NCBI GenBank assembly: GCA_015233895.1
Contig: JADFXG010000002.1
Span: 62,001 to 126,000 of the forward strand
Direction: 5' to 3'
Length of the DNA stretch: 64,000 bases
Source: Nitrospirota bacterium
Lineage (GTDB): Bacteria > Nitrospirota > Thermodesulfovibrionia > Thermodesulfovibrionales > Magnetobacteriaceae
In this document: positions 62,730-64,000 of the stretch, one piece after another
Numbering within the stretch: the stretch's first letter is position 1
Layout of the letters: the number at the start of each line of letters is the position of its first letter
The notes under the pieces: model-generated
The model's input: only the letters and a program-made list of their open reading frames with translations
What the model was told of the DNA's origin: nothing
The model's database searches: none
Made by a program: the position numbers and the translations under genes

Positions 62730-62985
62730 AAAACTTAAAAAGAGCGAAGATAATTCCTATTTGGCTTGCCCAAAATATAAACAACCATCTTAATGTTTCA
62801 GATTTGGATTTTTCTATCTCTGCTTTTACAGATTCTATTTTGATTTCAAGATTTGATATATCTTCTTTTGTCGCAAGCCCCTTTTTTGCTTCTGTATCAA
62901 TTTTATTAATCACCTCAACAAAAGCATCAGTGCCCTCATCGCCTAATTTCTCTCTTAAAGGCCTTGGAATCGTTATTACTGTCAT
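62722..62985 (-). CDS. Small coiled-coil membrane protein (LA_3696/CCDC90-like)
   Basis: 87 residues: a conserved N-terminus (MTVITIPRPLREKLGDEGTD), then a coiled coil (LATKEDISNLEIKIESVKAE) and one C-terminal TM helix (WLFIFWASQIGIIFALFKFF). This matches the small LA_3696-type/DUF1640-like proteins with a coiled coil and a membrane tail. Function unknown. These are frequent as multi-copy small genes in bacteria. The end overlaps the phage remnant on the other strand. Confidence 0.75.
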   Translation of the reverse strand: MTVITIPRPLREKLGDEGTDAFVEVINKIDTEAKKGLATKEDISNLEIKIESVKAEIEKSKSETLRWLFIFWASQIGIIFALFKFFK

Positions 62986-63141
62986 AACTTCTATATCACG
63001 CTAAAAATTTCCTGTCATCACCCTTGACAATTCCCTATCGGAGTGGCTAAAGGGTAATTTCTATAGTCAACAATGGTCAACAGCCCTTTTTAAAAACTCC
63101 TCAGAGAATCTTTATAGAATGGCTAATTAAAAGGTAATAGC

Positions 63142-63218
63142 TGGTGCCCTCTGCGAGATTCGAACTCACGACCCCAGGATTAGGAATCCTGTGCTCTATC
63201 CTACTGAGCTAAGAGGGC
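63142..63218 (-). tRNA. tRNA-Arg (anticodon CCT)
   Basis: Minus strand: acceptor GCCCTCT pairs with AGAGGGC, with the CCA end encoded. The D-arm is GCTCAGTAGGATAGAGC, the anticodon stem CAGGA/TCCTG encloses TTCCTAA (anticodon CCT), and the T-arm GTGAGTTCGAATCTCGC is typical. Its 3' end faces the island with the IS and phage remnants, so it is a plausible integration site. No duplicated 3'-end att sequence was found. Confidence 0.96.
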
Positions 63219-63394
63219 TGCCCACGAAAGTTTACATGTTTTTTGTTTTTATTGTCAAATTAAATTGCAGCTTTGATTTTCTCACAGTTACTACTATGGG
63301 CAGCATTTGTTATCTAACTTTTTTCTGCTAAATATGCTAACATAGCTCAGTTTAACTTTTAATATTAAATTTTACTTTAGAATGCGATAAGAAA

Positions 63395-64000
63395 ATGATT
63401 AAACGGCTACTTTTAAAAAAAGACATAAATTCGCTTTTATCAGGGGCATTCGATGAGTCCACTGGGCTCAAAAGAGCGCTGAGTACCTTTGAGTTGGTTT
63501 CACTCGGTGTGGGTGGAATTGTAGGGGCAGGCATTTTTGTGTTGACAGGTAATGCCGCAGCCCAGTATGCAGGGCCTGCTGTGACGCTGTCTTTTTTGCT
63601 TGCGCTTGTGGCCTGTGGTTTTGCAGGGTTTTGTTATGCAGAGCTTGCCTCTATGATACCGGTTGCAGGGAGCGCTTACACGTATGCCTATGCCTCTATG
63701 GGCGAATTTATAGCGTGGATAATTGGCTGGGACCTCATCCTTGAATACTTCCTCGGTGCTACCACAGTAGCCATAGGCTGGTCAGGTTACGTTGTCAGTT
63801 TCCTGAAAGACTTAGATATCACTTTTCCCAAAAAACTAAGCGGACCTCTCATTTCTTATGATGCCACGCTGCATAGTTGGCATTTAACCGGAAATATCTT
63901 TAATTTACCTGCCTTTACCATTATATTTATAGTAACCATCCTGCTGATTACCGGCATAAGAGCCTCATCACGAGCCAACACTGCTATTGTGGTAATAAAG
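63395..64000 (+). CDS. APC-family amino acid permease (3' end beyond window)
   Basis: An uninterrupted frame from ATG 63395 to the window edge (202 codons) encodes FDESTGLKRALSTFELVSLG, VGGIVGAGIFVLTGNAAAQY, CYAELASMIPVAGSAYTYAY and GWDLILEYFLGATTVAIGWS. These are the first helices and hallmark GAGIF segment of cationic-amino-acid-transporter-like APC permeases. Partial at the right edge. No operon partner is visible. Confidence 0.92.
   Translation, partial: MIKRLLLKKDINSLLSGAFDESTGLKRALSTFELVSLGVGGIVGAGIFVLTGNAAAQYAGPAVTLSFLLALVACGFAGFCYAELASMIPVAGSAYTYAYASMGEFIAWIIGWDLILEYFLGATTVAIGWSGYVVSFLKDLDITFPKKLSGPLISYDATLHSWHLTGNIFNLPAFTIIFIVTILLITGIRASSRANTAIVVIK

Overview
The window reads as a chromosomal segment of a Gram-negative, flagellated bacterium. 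Evidence for an outer membrane is a TamB-like protein, an Omp85 barrel protein and a beta-barrel OMP; evidence for flagella is FliW and three sigma-28-like promoters. It also encodes selenocysteine synthase (SelA), a periplasmic heme-motif diguanylate cyclase and large hybrid histidine kinases. Two 60-base samples give 40% GC for native-looking sequence and 57% for one foreign-looking gene. Gene content and the many small dispersed repeats resemble Nitrospirota/Thermodesulfovibrionia, possibly the magnetotactic lineages. That placement is inference from gene style; no rRNA or magnetosome gene is present.

Layout. 0-3.4 kb: hybrid histidine kinase. 3.5-8.4 kb: a minus-strand operon of three related GT2-type glycosyltransferases and a large radical SAM protein, behind a sigma-28-like promoter, so flagellin or surface glycosylation is a good guess. 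8.5-12.6 kb: SDR39U1 epimerase, membrane pentapeptide-repeat protein and an orphan Cas6. 12.9-15.85 kb: a scarred accessory segment in which a broken hicA, a three-gene DUF2157/membrane/GDYXXLXY module and a chimeric glnD-hicA remnant lie between 90-bp direct repeats. 16.0-25.7 kb: glnD, tamB, an Omp85 gene with seven POTRA-like repeats and a SurA-N-like gene, tightly packed. 25.7-32.3 kb: TauE/SafE permease, OMP, pyrD-pyrF-pyrE, tRNA-Glu, tRNA-Gln, rpiB-glyA.

32.5-38.0 kb: nucleotide-sugar operon (rmlA, rmlC-like cupin, rmlB, rmlD, glf, galE-like) that should supply dTDP-rhamnose-type and UDP-galactofuranose precursors. 38.0-39.9 kb: heme-motif/GAF diguanylate cyclase. 40.0-40.5 kb: repeat cluster. 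40.5-45.9 kb: tsaB-rimI, then purQ, an SPFH protein and selA, then an ATP-grasp ligase. 46.0-49.8 kb: SulP transporter with a coupled tandem universal stress protein, and an SDR lacking its catalytic tyrosine. 49.9-52.6 kb: a flagellum-linked block (EF-hand-like protein, fliW, SprA-type HELAH protein). 52.7-56.7 kb: a second hybrid kinase, paralogous to the first over its C-terminal two-thirds.

56.8-63.2 kb is an accessory island. It holds a GC-rich gene of unknown function, a translationally coupled pair of DUF4062 proteins (one stand-alone, one fused to a STAND NTPase and TPR repeats, NLR-like), an IS3 transposase remnant, a frameshifted phage tail gene remnant, a small coiled-coil membrane protein and tRNA-Arg. 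The window ends inside an APC-family permease. The strongest candidates for undescribed biology are the DUF4062/STAND pair, the sigma-28-linked glycosyltransferase/radical SAM operon with unusual Cys-tailed enzymes, and the hicA/glnD chimera bounding the GDYXXLXY module.
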